A model generated the notes under the pieces. The model was not told where the DNA came from. It was given only the letters and a program-made list of their open reading frames with translations, and did not search any database. Of a DNA stretch of 64,000 bases, positions 9,060 through 17,631 are shown piece after piece (position 1 is the first letter of the stretch; each line of letters opens with the position of its first letter). Both the position numbers and the translations under genes were made by a program. This DNA is from Desulfolinea sp964487745 (GTDB lineage Bacteria > Chloroflexota > Anaerolineae > Anaerolineales > Villigracilaceae): contig CAZASG010000003.1 of assembly GCA_964487745.1 (NCBI GenBank), forward strand, positions 62,001 through 126,000, given 5' to 3'.

Positions 9060-9073
9060 TTTTCTTCTGGAAT

Positions 9074-9106
9074 AAAAAATCCTGCTCATTTTGAGCAGGA
9101 TTTTTT
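9074..9106. terminator. Bidirectional terminator between convergent genes
   Basis: A 15-bp stem, AAAAAATCCTGCTCA pairing with its complement around a TTT loop, is flanked by A and T tracts. It can stop both the MFS gene (plus) and the kinase operon ending at 9129 (minus). Confidence 0.9.
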
Positions 9107-9128
9107 CTAATATATCTATTGTAGATGT

Positions 9129-11189
9129 TTACGAAAGAACTTCAGCCAATTCTTCAGTGGTATAGGGCTTCAGGATCATATCCTTCACGCCCGATTGCAG
9201 GAATTTGGTGATATTCTCGACTGTCGGCGCAGCGGACAGGATGATAGTCTTGCCGCCCAGTTTTTCGAGGGTGGGCAGGGTTTTTTCTGCCAAGGTTTCG
9301 TCGAGCAGGAGGATATCCACATCGGGGTTGAAGGTGTCGGTTACCGTTTTTCCGGCGCTTTTCAGGGTGGCGTTAGTGAATGTTGTCCATTCCCCTTCGG
9401 GGGCGATCAGGGAGATTTTTGCCGGGGTATTGCTCAGGTCAGCTGAGGGGAGGCTTTCAGCAGCAGGCAATTCGATAGTGAAGGTGGTGCCTTTTTCGGG
9501 GACGCTTTCCACGCTGATGCTACCATTCAATTGAGAGATGATATGCAGACAAGCCGCCAATCCCATACCTTTGTAGCCTTCGCCTTTGGTGCTGAAGAAG
9601 GATGCCCAAATCTTACCCTGCATTTCTGCGGGGATGCCGATCCCGTCGTCGCTGATGCGGGTGGTGGCGAATCCGGCGCGCTCGGAGGGGACGGTCTCGA
9701 TGGTAATGGTCTTTGCGCTGGCTTCTTCGGCGTTACGCAGAAGATGACCGAAAGCGCGTACGAGCTGGACGCTATCACCGATGGCAAGCGGTGTTTCGGG
9801 AGCGGAATTAACGGTGATCTTTTCGGTAGCGGCATCCGCATGATAAGCGGCAGCAGACCAAAGGTCCGCGAGCATTACGGGGCGCGGCGCGGTTTCGCGC
9901 GCGGGTCCCAGCAAAGTTTCCTTCACATCCACGATCAGCTTGGCGGATTCGTCGATCAGCGCCAAATCTTCCTTGAGTGATTCCACATCCACCTCGGTAT
10001 CGTTCAAGTCTTCTGCCATGCGCTCGGCTGTGGTGGTGATGGGCAGGGCTTTGTTGCCGATCCAGTGGATGGCTTCAGTGGTGGCGCCGGAAAGGGCTTC
10101 GTAGGTTTTTGTGCGGAGAAGTTCAGCGTGGGCACGCTCAAGTTCCTTGAGCAGATTGGCGTTATTGATCGCGATAGCGAGATGATCTGCCATGGTTTGT
10201 AAGGTCTGAATATCTTCATCGCTGAAAGCGGCTTCTTCCACGCTCTGAACGGTGACCGCGCCGAGACATTCTTTGCCGGTGCAAAGGGGCAGCGCCATTT
10301 CGGAACGGGTTTTGGGCAGATGCGGGTTGCTAAAGTGGACAGCTTCTTCACCGACATCGAGAGAAATGCGTGCCTTGCGCTCGTAGGCTGCCATGCCGAT
10401 CATCGAGTTGCCACCCACTTTTAGTTTATGTTCTGCGGCGATCATGGCATCACCGGCTTCACCACGCCCCGCGCGCAAAACAGCGTATTCTTTCTTTTCA
10501 TCGAGCAGGAAAACACCCGCGTAGTAGAAATTATATGCATCGCAGATGATGTCGACGGTTTTGGGGAGCAGCTCATCGAGATCAAGAATGGATGCGACGC
10601 CGCGCCCAACTTCGTTGGCGGCGTCAAGCAGACGCGCCCGTCTTTCGGCTTGCTTCAGAAGAAAATGATTTTGACTGTGTTGACGGGCATTGTCGATTGC
10701 GATGGCGAGTTGGTCTGCCATCCCTTGCAGGGTGGCAATATCTTCTTCGCTAAAAGCGGATTCTTCCTCGCTCTGGACGGTGACCGCGCCGAAGACATCC
10801 TCCCGAACGATGAGGGGCAGCGCCATCTCGGAGCGCGTATTGGGCAGGTGCGGATTGCTGAAAAAAATGGCTTCTTCGCCCACATCGAGAGCGATGCGTG
10901 CTTCGCGCATACTGATCGAGGCACCGATCATCGAATTGCCGCCCACTTTGAGTTTATGCTCTTCGGCGATCATAGCATCACCGGCTTCGCCGCGCCCTGC
11001 ACGAAGGACTGCGTATTCTTTCTTTTCATCGAGCAAGAAGACGCCTGCGTAATAGAAATCGAATTCGTCACAGATAATATCCACCGTACGCTGCAATAAT
11101 TCTTGCGGATCAAGAATGGATGCAATATTATTTGCCACACGAACAGTTGCCCCAAGTAGTTTTGCCTGTCTTTCAGAGGGTGTCATCAT
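9129..11189 (-). CDS. Double-GAF histidine kinase with unusual H-box and C-terminal pseudo-receiver
   Basis: 686 residues, soluble. GAF1 (~25-165) and GAF2 (~205-345) are near copies: residues 47-89 and 223-265 differ at only one position. A coiled-coil linker leads to TEAIHWIGNKALPI, where His375 is the probable phospho-acceptor; this is not the usual HE-R-P H-box. The ATPase domain has NAEEAS and DDGIGIPAEMQGKIWASFF. The last ~95 residues look like a receiver (LLLDETL, ILSAAP, MILKPYTTEEL keep D, S and K) but lack the acidic pair (LIAPEG in its place), so phosphorylation is doubtful. It is the last gene of a three-gene operon, with an AAGGAGA site. Confidence 0.85.
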   Translation of the reverse strand: MMTPSERQAKLLGATVRVANNIASILDPQELLQRTVDIICDEFDFYYAGVFLLDEKKEYAVLRAGRGEAGDAMIAEEHKLKVGGNSMIGASISMREARIALDVGEEAIFFSNPHLPNTRSEMALPLIVREDVFGAVTVQSEEESAFSEEDIATLQGMADQLAIAIDNARQHSQNHFLLKQAERRARLLDAANEVGRGVASILDLDELLPKTVDIICDAYNFYYAGVFLLDEKKEYAVLRAGRGEAGDAMIAAEHKLKVGGNSMIGMAAYERKARISLDVGEEAVHFSNPHLPKTRSEMALPLCTGKECLGAVTVQSVEEAAFSDEDIQTLQTMADHLAIAINNANLLKELERAHAELLRTKTYEALSGATTEAIHWIGNKALPITTTAERMAEDLNDTEVDVESLKEDLALIDESAKLIVDVKETLLGPARETAPRPVMLADLWSAAAYHADAATEKITVNSAPETPLAIGDSVQLVRAFGHLLRNAEEASAKTITIETVPSERAGFATTRISDDGIGIPAEMQGKIWASFFSTKGEGYKGMGLAACLHIISQLNGSISVESVPEKGTTFTIELPAAESLPSADLSNTPAKISLIAPEGEWTTFTNATLKSAGKTVTDTFNPDVDILLLDETLAEKTLPTLEKLGGKTIILSAAPTVENITKFLQSGVKDMILKPYTTEELAEVLS

Positions 11190-11282
11190 TGGGTTTTCTC
11201 CTTATTTCTCACCAAAAGGTGATACCTATTGAGTAAATATTTATGAAGTGCTCTCGCTGTCATCTCGATGGCGAATAAATAA

Positions 11283-11672
11283 CTATCCTAAAATCTCATT
11301 GATGAGGTCAACCAAGCCCTGTTCGCGTCCCTTCACAAAATAGCTGCGTGCGCCACGCTGAACGGCTTCTTTAGCGGTGTCGACTTCGTCGTAGGCGGTC
11401 AATACTACTGCGGCGAGATCGGCGTCCACTTCGCGCAGGGCGCTGAGCAGATCCAGCCCGGCAGCATGAGCGGGGATGCCGTCGAAGTTGGGCATGTTCA
11501 GGTCGAGTAATGCCAGATCAAAGGGGGCTTTACTGGCATGGGCAGCTTTGAAAAGATCGAGTCCTTCAGTGCAATTCTCTGCAGTTTCAACGACAAAGCC
11601 TTTACGGATGAGAGTCTTTTGCATACTGCGCCGAACCAGCGCTTCGTCATCTACGAGTAATACTTTTGGCAT
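11283..11672 (-). CDS. Stand-alone response regulator receiver
   Basis: 129 residues, a single CheY-like domain with all catalytic positions: acidic pair in LLVDDEALVRR, phospho-acceptor Asp in LALLDLNMP, Thr in VVLTAYDEVD and Lys in YFVKGRE. An insertion (NFDGIPAHAAGLDLL) follows the acceptor loop. No output domain, so it likely acts by protein contact or relays phosphate between the two flanking kinases. It lies 20 bases downstream of the REC-GAF kinase and 94 bases upstream of the double-GAF kinase, all in one direction. Confidence 0.9.
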   Translation of the reverse strand: MPKVLLVDDEALVRRSMQKTLIRKGFVVETAENCTEGLDLFKAAHASKAPFDLALLDLNMPNFDGIPAHAAGLDLLSALREVDADLAAVVLTAYDEVDTAKEAVQRGARSYFVKGREQGLVDLINEILG

Positions 11673-11692
11673 GATTTCTCCTTGATAAAAAA

Positions 11693-13600
11693 TTATTCCT
11701 TTGCGATGGGTAATAAGATAATGAAAGTCGCGCCTTCACCAACTTCGCTTTCTGCCCAGATCTTTCCACCGCTTTGGGCGATGATTTCCATACAAGCGGA
11801 AAGACCCAAGCCCGTGCCGCCGCGGTCGCCTTTGGTGGTGAAGAAGGATACCCAGATCTTCTCCAGGATTTCGGGCGGGATGCCGGGTCCGTTATCGCGG
11901 ACTTCAACCCGGACAAATCCCCTTTCATCGGCAACGTGCGCCGAGACGCGGATTTTGGCTTGATTCCCTTTGTCGGACGCTTCCCAGGCGTTTTTGATGA
12001 GATTGATCAATACGCGCCCGATCTGACGTTGGTCGCCCCAAGCTTTGGGGAGGTCATCAGGAAATTCGAGCGTGACGACGCCATCGGGCAGCCCCATCCC
12101 GGCGGCGGTGGCGCCGAAGAGCATGGGGATGTCGAAGGCGGCAGATTTGGGCAGCCTGCCGGGACCGATCAGGTCTTCTTTGATGTTAAGGATGGTCTCG
12201 GCGCTCTGTTTGACGATGCCGAGGTCTTCGATGGTGGATTCTACGTCCACAATGAGGGGAAGTTGGGAGACGGGCATTTCGTTTAACGCATCGGTTTTTG
12301 ATACCAGGTCGATGTCGAGGTCTGGTAGCAAGTTGAATGTCGCGCGCGCAACGCCGGCGTAGGGGTGCGCATCCCGTTCGGCAGGAGGTAAGTCCAATAA
12401 GGTTTTGAAGATCGCCAAAAAGTTGAGAAAATCTTCCTGCACGCGTTCTGCACTACCGGGAATTGGGGCGGCTTTATTCCCCACCCAGTGAATGGCTTCG
12501 CCGGTGGCAGTAGCAATGGCTTCGAAGGTTTTTGTACGCAGCAACTCCTGATTAGCATCTTCAAGCTCATGTAATAAATTGGCATTACGGATGGCAATGG
12601 CGAGCTGATCTGCCATCACCTGTAATGCGGCGATATCGGCGGTGTCAAAGGCATTGACCTTTTCGCTTTGCACAGTAAGGGCACCGAGTATCTCCTCTTT
12701 GGCAATGAGGGGAAGTGCCATCTCAGAGCGGGTTTCAGACAGGAGTGGGTTTTTGAAATGTTTTTCCTCATCGCCCACATCAGCAGAAATACGCCCTTCG
12801 CGATTTCGGATGGCAGCGCCGATCATGGACGGGCTGTTGACATCTAAACGGTGATTTTCGGCGAGCATTTTGTCACCAGCTTCGCCATAGCCTGCGCGCA
12901 GCACTGCCCATTCTTTGGCTTCGTCAAGAAGGAAGATGCCAGCATAGTAGAATTCGTATTCTTTGCAGATGATATCGACCGTGGCCTGGAGCAGCTCTTC
13001 AAAATCGAGGATGGAGGTGATCGTATGCCCGACGCTGACGGCTGCCTGGAGCAAACGCTGATGACGCTGCATATCGGCAATGACATGTTTATTCTGCTCG
13101 TCGAGAAATTTATTGTGGCCCGCCAGTTTGGTCAGTTCGTGTACTTTTCTCTCAAGATGCCCGACCAATTCTTGCTGATACTTTTCAAGATGCTGATCGG
13201 CTTCTTCGGCAAACTCTTTTTTGCCATTCAGGTAGGCTTCGATCTTATCCCGAAAGGTGTCGATATCAATGGGCTTGGTCATAAAACCGACACAGCCAGC
13301 CACGAGGGCGCGTTCGCGCGCGCCGCTGGTCACGTCGGCGGTCAGGGCAACAATGGGGGTGTTGGGGAGGATGGGTTTTAATCGTGTGGCAACTTCACGT
13401 CCGCTCAGATCGGGAAGGTTGATATCCAGCAGGATCAGATCGGGGCGGGTGTTGATCGCCAGTTCGATTCCGTCGATGGGATTATCCGCTTCAAGGAGAA
13501 TATAGTCACGCGAAAGCAGACGCCGCACGAGCAGGCGGGCATCGTCTGTGTCTTCCACATAAAGAATCTTGGGGAGATTTTTTGGGTCTACACTTTCCAT
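11693..13600 (-). CDS. Hybrid kinase: receiver-GAF-ATPase with unusual H-box
   Basis: 635 residues. An N-terminal receiver (KILYVEDTDD, Asp59 in LILLDINLPD, Thr87, Lys109) is complete. A coiled coil (~130-185) leads to one GAF domain (~195-340) closely related to those of the 9129-11189 kinase. The H-box region GEAIHWVGNKAAPI (His371) is the same atypical type. After an insertion, the ATPase domain shows NLIKNAWEAS, VEVRDNGPGIPPEILEKIWVSFF and GGTGLGLSACMEI. First gene of the operon: TATAAT at 13627-13632 and an AAGGTG site before the ATG. Together with the lone receiver it forms a phosphorelay set. Confidence 0.87.
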   Translation of the reverse strand: MESVDPKNLPKILYVEDTDDARLLVRRLLSRDYILLEADNPIDGIELAINTRPDLILLDINLPDLSGREVATRLKPILPNTPIVALTADVTSGARERALVAGCVGFMTKPIDIDTFRDKIEAYLNGKKEFAEEADQHLEKYQQELVGHLERKVHELTKLAGHNKFLDEQNKHVIADMQRHQRLLQAAVSVGHTITSILDFEELLQATVDIICKEYEFYYAGIFLLDEAKEWAVLRAGYGEAGDKMLAENHRLDVNSPSMIGAAIRNREGRISADVGDEEKHFKNPLLSETRSEMALPLIAKEEILGALTVQSEKVNAFDTADIAALQVMADQLAIAIRNANLLHELEDANQELLRTKTFEAIATATGEAIHWVGNKAAPIPGSAERVQEDFLNFLAIFKTLLDLPPAERDAHPYAGVARATFNLLPDLDIDLVSKTDALNEMPVSQLPLIVDVESTIEDLGIVKQSAETILNIKEDLIGPGRLPKSAAFDIPMLFGATAAGMGLPDGVVTLEFPDDLPKAWGDQRQIGRVLINLIKNAWEASDKGNQAKIRVSAHVADERGFVRVEVRDNGPGIPPEILEKIWVSFFTTKGDRGGTGLGLSACMEIIAQSGGKIWAESEVGEGATFIILLPIAKE

Positions 13601-13704
13601 CAGGCACCTTGATTTGGGTTCCGTGAATTATAACTGCTTAGCGAGGGACAAGAGATTGCAATCTGGTAAAGTTGCCAAAATAGCTGTTCTTGCCCCCTCC
13701 CAGC

Positions 13705-13740
13705 CTCCCCCAAATTCCAAGTGCTTGGAATTTGGGGGAG
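13705..13740. repeat. Perfect 17-bp inverted repeat with two-base loop
   Basis: CTCCCCCAAATTCCAAG is followed by TG and then its exact complement. It lies upstream of the REC-GAF kinase promoter and beyond the jag terminator, without a T tract. It is probably a REP-like palindrome and not a terminator. Confidence 0.7.
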
Positions 13741-13753
13741 AGGCTAATTAACG

Positions 13754-13781
13754 AAAAACTCCCCGTTCAAAACGGGGAGTT
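13754..13781 (-). terminator. Terminator of the rpmH-yidC-jag cluster
   Basis: AACTCCCCGTT pairs with AACGGGGAGTT around a three-base loop. On the minus strand a run of five T follows. It begins six bases after the jag stop. Confidence 0.88.
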
Positions 13782-13786
13782 GATAG

Positions 13787-14614
13787 CTAGTTCTTCGGCT
13801 CGATTTGCACTTTACGCTGCGGATCTTCACCGATGCTGTTCGTGAAAACTTCAGGATGATTTTGCAATTCCATATGAACGATACGGCGCTCGTTGGCGGG
13901 CATTGGTTCAAGGCTTTGGCGGCGTCCGGTTGAGGCAACCTGTTGCGCCATTTGGCGTGCCATACGACGAAGTTGCTGTTCACGGCGGCTGCGGTGACCT
14001 TCCACATCTACAGAAAGGCGTACCCAACGAGACATTTCCTTACTCACGATCAGGGCAGCAATGCGCTGAAAGGCATTGATTGTTTCGCCGCGTCGTCCGA
14101 TCAGAACGCCCAAATCCTTCCCTTTAACTTCGACATAAACCGACTTACGTCCTTCTCGGTCAGGGGCATCGTAACGTGCAGAAGCGGTCGCTTTGAGCTT
14201 CATCAGCTCGAGCAGGCGGGAGACGACTTCCTCAGAGAATTGCAGGAGTTGGTCTTCGCCCTTTGCTTCTTTGGGGGCGGAAGATACGCTCTTTTTAACG
14301 GGAGCGGGTTTTGGGTCCGCGGGCGTGGCTTTAGCTTGGGGCCTGGTTTTTTTCTTCTTCTTTTTCTTCTTTGGAGGAGGCGCATCCGCTACGGACTCAG
14401 CTTCAACTTGCTCGCTGGGTGCCAAGCCTGGTTCGCCATTTACCGTCAGGCGTACGCGCACCTGACGTTTTCCAAGTCCTAAAAAACCTTTGCCGCCCGA
14501 ATCAAGCACCTCGACAGAAACATCTGCGGCGGTCAAACCCAACTCTTCGAGCCCTTTACTAAGAGCCTCTTCAACAGTCGGAGCGATCACTTCGAGGGTT
14601 GTTCTTTCTTGCAT
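13787..14614 (-). CDS. jag: Jag/KhpB RNA-binding protein
   Basis: 275 residues. The Jag_N domain (TLEVIAPTVEEALSKGLEEL, to GFLGLGKRQVRVR) is followed by a low-complexity linker with eight successive lysines (~residues 84-91), a KH domain with VLIGRRGETINAFQRI (GxxG loop GRRG), and an R3H domain (SRREQQLRRMARQMAQQV) near the C-terminus. KhpB binds RNA and affects cell elongation and division in other bacteria. It follows yidC by ten bases behind GGGAGG, in the classical order. Confidence 0.94.
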   Translation of the reverse strand: MQERTTLEVIAPTVEEALSKGLEELGLTAADVSVEVLDSGGKGFLGLGKRQVRVRLTVNGEPGLAPSEQVEAESVADAPPPKKKKKKKKTRPQAKATPADPKPAPVKKSVSSAPKEAKGEDQLLQFSEEVVSRLLELMKLKATASARYDAPDREGRKSVYVEVKGKDLGVLIGRRGETINAFQRIAALIVSKEMSRWVRLSVDVEGHRSRREQQLRRMARQMAQQVASTGRRQSLEPMPANERRIVHMELQNHPEVFTNSIGEDPQRKVQIEPKN

Positions 14615-14624
14615 GGCAGCCTCC

Positions 14625-15380
14625 CTATTTCTTTTTGCCGGGGATTAAATTACTCCAATTAGCGCGTCCCATCATTGCATATTGAGCCACGCCTAACAAG
14701 TTGCTGGTGATGAAGTATAACGCGAGACCAGAAGCAAAGGTCATGGCGAAATAGCCCATTAGGAAGGGCATGTAAATGCTCATCATATTGCTCATGGCAG
14801 CGCTCTGATCACCGGGGTTGGCGGGCGGGGTCATGAGCTTGGATTGGATGTAGGAGGTGATGACCACGATGATCGCCAGTGTGGGAAGAGCGAAACCGAA
14901 AACTTCGACCGATTCGGGGCGACCCAAGTCCATCCACCCAAAGGTGCTGTTAAGGGGGATAATCTCGGTGACGTTCAGGAAAGGGTATAAGCTGCGGGAA
15001 AGGTTAAGCAGCGAGAGCGGGGTGGCGGCCAATGAGCGGATGATCGCTTGATATAGCCCGATGATCACAGGAAATTGGATCAGGGTCGGCAAACAAGAGC
15101 CAAAAGGATTAATGCCGCGCTCTTTATAGATGCGCATTTGTTCTTGTGCCAATTTTTCTTTGTCATCTTTGTATTTCTTTTGAATGGCAAGCCACTCTTT
15201 ATCTTGCTGGAGTTCCTGCATGCCTTGTGTTCCCTTAAGCTGCTGGGCTGTCAGGGGCCAGGTGATGGCACGGATCAGGATGGTGAAAAGAATGATCGCA
15301 ACGCCGAAGTTTTGCCCGATCAGATCATAGATCAGAAGCAAAAGATTGGTCATGGGTATGACGATAAAGGTATCCCACAT
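14625..15380 (-). CDS. yidC: Membrane protein insertase YidC/Oxa1
   Basis: 251 residues with five to six membrane segments and no large periplasmic domain, as in monoderms and Chloroflexota. The start FIVIPMTNLLLLIYDLIGQNFGVAI-type region is followed by RAITWPLTAQQLKGTQGMQELQ, with the conserved arginine in the groove and the charged cytoplasmic loop (KKYKDDKEKLAQEQMRIYKE). Later come FGSCLPTLIQFPVIIGLYQAI and a C-terminal LALYFITSNLLGVAQY. It inserts membrane proteins alone or with SecYEG. AAGGAG precedes the ATG. Confidence 0.95.
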   Translation of the reverse strand: MWDTFIVIPMTNLLLLIYDLIGQNFGVAIILFTILIRAITWPLTAQQLKGTQGMQELQQDKEWLAIQKKYKDDKEKLAQEQMRIYKERGINPFGSCLPTLIQFPVIIGLYQAIIRSLAATPLSLLNLSRSLYPFLNVTEIIPLNSTFGWMDLGRPESVEVFGFALPTLAIIVVITSYIQSKLMTPPANPGDQSAAMSNMMSIYMPFLMGYFAMTFASGLALYFITSNLLGVAQYAMMGRANWSNLIPGKKK

Positions 15381-15392
15381 GGTACAGACTCC

Positions 15393-16469
15393 TTATTCTG
15401 CAGGTGTGAATTGCCACACCTGTCTTCCATCAAAGTCAAGGGCGACGAGAGCATCGTCTGCTTCCATCGGCGCAAAAAGGATCAGGTCTTTGCCCTGCAC
15501 AGGAGCAGTATATAGCTGACCACCGATGGTCTGCTGCCAGAGAATAGCGCCTTCGCTATCAATGGCATAGGCAGTCCCGGATTCAGTGCCGATGACGACA
15601 AAATCATCAAGTACCAACGGAGAGCCAGTGATCGGTCCATTTGGCTGGATCGGGTTGAAGCTTTCGGTACCGTTAGCGGTGTCAAAGGCGTGGAAATAGC
15701 CTTCCAGATCGCCCAGATAGAGGATAGTTCCGGCGATCACGGGGGCATCCCAAACCCAGCCCTGAATATTGCTCTGCCAATCTACTGCCTGGGTAGCGGT
15801 ATCAATTTTGGCTACGGTTGCACCGAAAGTGCCTACGTAGAGATTCCCGTCTTCATCGATGGCGGCAGCGCCAGGAGCAGCACCATCCAGTTTGATTTTC
15901 CAGACTTCTTTCTTTTGCTCAGGGTTGAAAGCATAAACATGATGATCAAGGGAAGTGATATAAAGCAGGCTGCCATCGTTGACAGGAGTAGACCATAAAG
16001 CACCGCCAATAGCTTTTGCCCACATGAATGCACCATCCAGATCAATGGCGTAAAGTTTTCCATCGCTATTGGGAGCGTAGATGATCTCATCCACAACGGC
16101 TGGGCTGGCAATCCAGGCACCGTCAGCATCAGCAAAGGTCCAGTTCGCATTTCCGTTGGCGGCATTGAGCGAAGTCAGGCTATGGTTGGAACCTGCGCTG
16201 GCGATTAATACTTGACCGTCGTCTGTAAGAACAGGGTTGGCAAAATAGGATTCAGCGTTATCAGCCCCATCAGCTGGGTATTGCCAACGCTGGCTGCCAT
16301 TATCAAGGTCAATGGCAAAAACCAATGAGCCATTTGCAAGATAAGCGTTTTCTGCATCCGCAGCCAAGCCAGACCAGCTATTGGCCTGCATGGCAGAAGC
16401 AGAACAACCGCTTAGCAAAAGGGATAGCACAAGTGCCATCATCAGAATAAAAATCGTTTTTGATTTCAC
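15393..16469 (-). CDS. Beta-propeller (PQQ/BamB-like) lipoprotein
   Basis: About 358 residues from a GTG at 16469, which has TAGGAGAG just upstream, overlapping the yidD stop; an ATG 39 bases further up would overlap yidD. The N-terminus is a lipoprotein signal (IFILMMALVLSLLLSGCSA, lipobox LSGC). The rest is a series of seven or so blades of the PQQ type with motifs such as LYAIDLDGAFMWAKAIGG and NLYVGTFGATVAKID. No quinone ligand set is evident. Anchored outside the membrane, it could help protein insertion or folding as BamB does, but that is inference from its place between yidD and yidC. Confidence 0.85.
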   Translation of the reverse strand: MKSKTIFILMMALVLSLLLSGCSASAMQANSWSGLAADAENAYLANGSLVFAIDLDNGSQRWQYPADGADNAESYFANPVLTDDGQVLIASAGSNHSLTSLNAANGNANWTFADADGAWIASPAVVDEIIYAPNSDGKLYAIDLDGAFMWAKAIGGALWSTPVNDGSLLYITSLDHHVYAFNPEQKKEVWKIKLDGAAPGAAAIDEDGNLYVGTFGATVAKIDTATQAVDWQSNIQGWVWDAPVIAGTILYLGDLEGYFHAFDTANGTESFNPIQPNGPITGSPLVLDDFVVIGTESGTAYAIDSEGAILWQQTIGGQLYTAPVQGKDLILFAPMEADDALVALDFDGRQVWQFTPAE

Positions 16470-16479
16470 AATTTCTCTC

Positions 16480-16770
16480 CTAGGGGACCGGATCGTGACC
16501 ACCGGCATTAAAGGGATTGCAGCGTAGAACGCGCCAGATAGCCATCAACGAACCTTTCAGCACGCCATATTTATAAATTGCCTGATACCCATAATGCGAG
16601 CAAGATGGATAAAACCGACAAGTGTTGGCAGGTATGGCGCGAGAGATCGTCCTTTGATATAGACGAAAAAAAGCAAGAAGCACCCAGCGGGGAATATAAA
16701 GAATCCCGCGTGGCAGATCTCGCAACCTCGGTTCGTTAGGATATTCGGTGGGGAGGTAAAACTCAGACAT
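16480..16770 (-). CDS. yidD: Membrane-protein insertion efficiency factor YidD
   Basis: 96 residues with an N-terminal extension, then the YidD core: FFRLYQRTISRAIPANTCRFYPSCSHYGYQAIYKYG, ending LMAIWRVLRCNPFNAGGHDPVP. The three conserved cysteines (CRFYPSC and RCNP) are present. It overlaps rnpA by eight bases and sits at its usual place between rnpA and yidC. Confidence 0.95.
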   Translation of the reverse strand: MSEFYLPTEYPNEPRLRDLPRGILYIPRWVLLAFFRLYQRTISRAIPANTCRFYPSCSHYGYQAIYKYGVLKGSLMAIWRVLRCNPFNAGGHDPVP

Positions 16771-17104
16771 CGATCAGTAAATTTCTGCGTTGCAAAAGAT
16801 TATGCAATGCGGTGCGGACGTCCGGCATCTTGACCTGGATAATCGGGGCGCGGGCGATGAAGACGATATCCCAACCTGAGGTGATTTGGGGATGTAGCTC
16901 ACGTGCCGCGGCACGGATCAGACGTTTGGCTCGATTCCGTTTAACGGCATTCCCCACACTTTTACCTGCTGCCACGCCCACCCTCGTTATTGATAGTTGG
17001 TTTTCCAGCGCTATCAACACAACGAGCGGGTGGGCAGTTGAACTTCCATCATGCCGCACCCGCTTGAAATCAGTTGATCGGGTCAGACGAAATTGACGCT
17101 GCAC
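16763..17104 (-). CDS. rnpA: Ribonuclease P protein component
   Basis: 113 residues starting at GTG 17104 with GAGGT upstream. The family signature is VGNAVKRNRAKRLIRAAAREL, the RNA-binding RNR-type helix, preceded by RLTRSTDFKRVRHDG. It forms the holoenzyme with RNase P RNA to mature tRNA 5' ends. The 3' end overlaps yidD. Confidence 0.95.
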   Translation of the reverse strand: MQRQFRLTRSTDFKRVRHDGSSTAHPLVVLIALENQLSITRVGVAAGKSVGNAVKRNRAKRLIRAAARELHPQITSGWDIVFIARAPIIQVKMPDVRTALHNLLQRRNLLIDV

Positions 17105-17172
17105 CCGGGACCTCGATTTGATCTTAAATTAGTCAAAGATACACTACTATACGTTCCGCAGAGATGGCTGGT

Positions 17173-17343
17173 TTACCACTTAACTTTCTTGACATGCTCG
17201 TTCGCTTTTACGGTCAGTCGATAGCGACCTTTCAAGCGGCGGCGTTTCAAGACATCACGTCCGCCTTTGGTGGACATGCGCTGGCGAAAGCCATGCACAC
17301 GCACGCGGCGGCGTTTTTTCGGTTGGTAAGTTCGTTTCGGCAT
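17173..17343 (-). CDS. rpmH: 50S ribosomal protein L34
   Basis: 56 residues from the ATG at 17343, which has a GAGGAAAA site. MPKRTYQPKKRRRVRVHGFR and RMSTKGGRDVLKRRRLKGR are the full L34 signature. A C-terminal tail (LTVKANEHVKKVKW) makes it ~10 residues longer than the usual 44-46. A longer frame open to 17502 is upstream leader, not protein. dnaA, often adjacent, is not present here. Confidence 0.97.
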   Translation of the reverse strand: MPKRTYQPKKRRRVRVHGFRQRMSTKGGRDVLKRRRLKGRYRLTVKANEHVKKVKW

Positions 17344-17412
17344 ACTGTTTTCCTCACAAAAGTAGAATAATGACAAAATTGAACCAGCCCTACCTTTCAG
17401 GACTGGCACGCT

Positions 17413-17441
17413 ATTATACCGTAACGACCTTGATTCAGCAA
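17413..17441 (-). promoter_or_regulatory. Promoter of the rpmH cluster
   Basis: TTGCTG, 17 bases, then a perfect TATAAT on the minus strand, about 70 bases before the rpmH ATG. The rest of the 288-base gap up to 17631 shows no DnaA-box cluster or RNA gene that I could recognise. Confidence 0.65.
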
Positions 17442-17631
17442 AGGGGGATTTGAGATTCTTGCGGGATTCTAATGATTGCGTCACCAGCTTGCGGATTTGC
17501 ACTCCCGATAATTGTGACCTATAGTTTCAGCCTGAAAAATCGCGGCGAATCCCATCCTGCACACCAAGCCAAGCTAGTTGTCAGTGGAGCATTTAGCTTT
17601 TTAGAATCCCGCCACTCGAACTTTCATTTTC

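Noticed and set aside
10428..11099. 223-residue open frame on the plus strand
   Set aside because: Antisense to the tandem GAF domains. Its internal repetition simply mirrors the GAF duplication.
17344..17502. N-terminal extension of L34
   Set aside because: The extension crosses the rpmH promoter and lacks L34 similarity; ATG 17343 has a good ribosome site.
17344..17631. Replication origin next to rpmH
   Set aside because: No dnaA, no DnaA-box cluster and no AT-rich unwinding stretch was recognised, although rpmH, parAB and gyrB suggest the origin may not be far.
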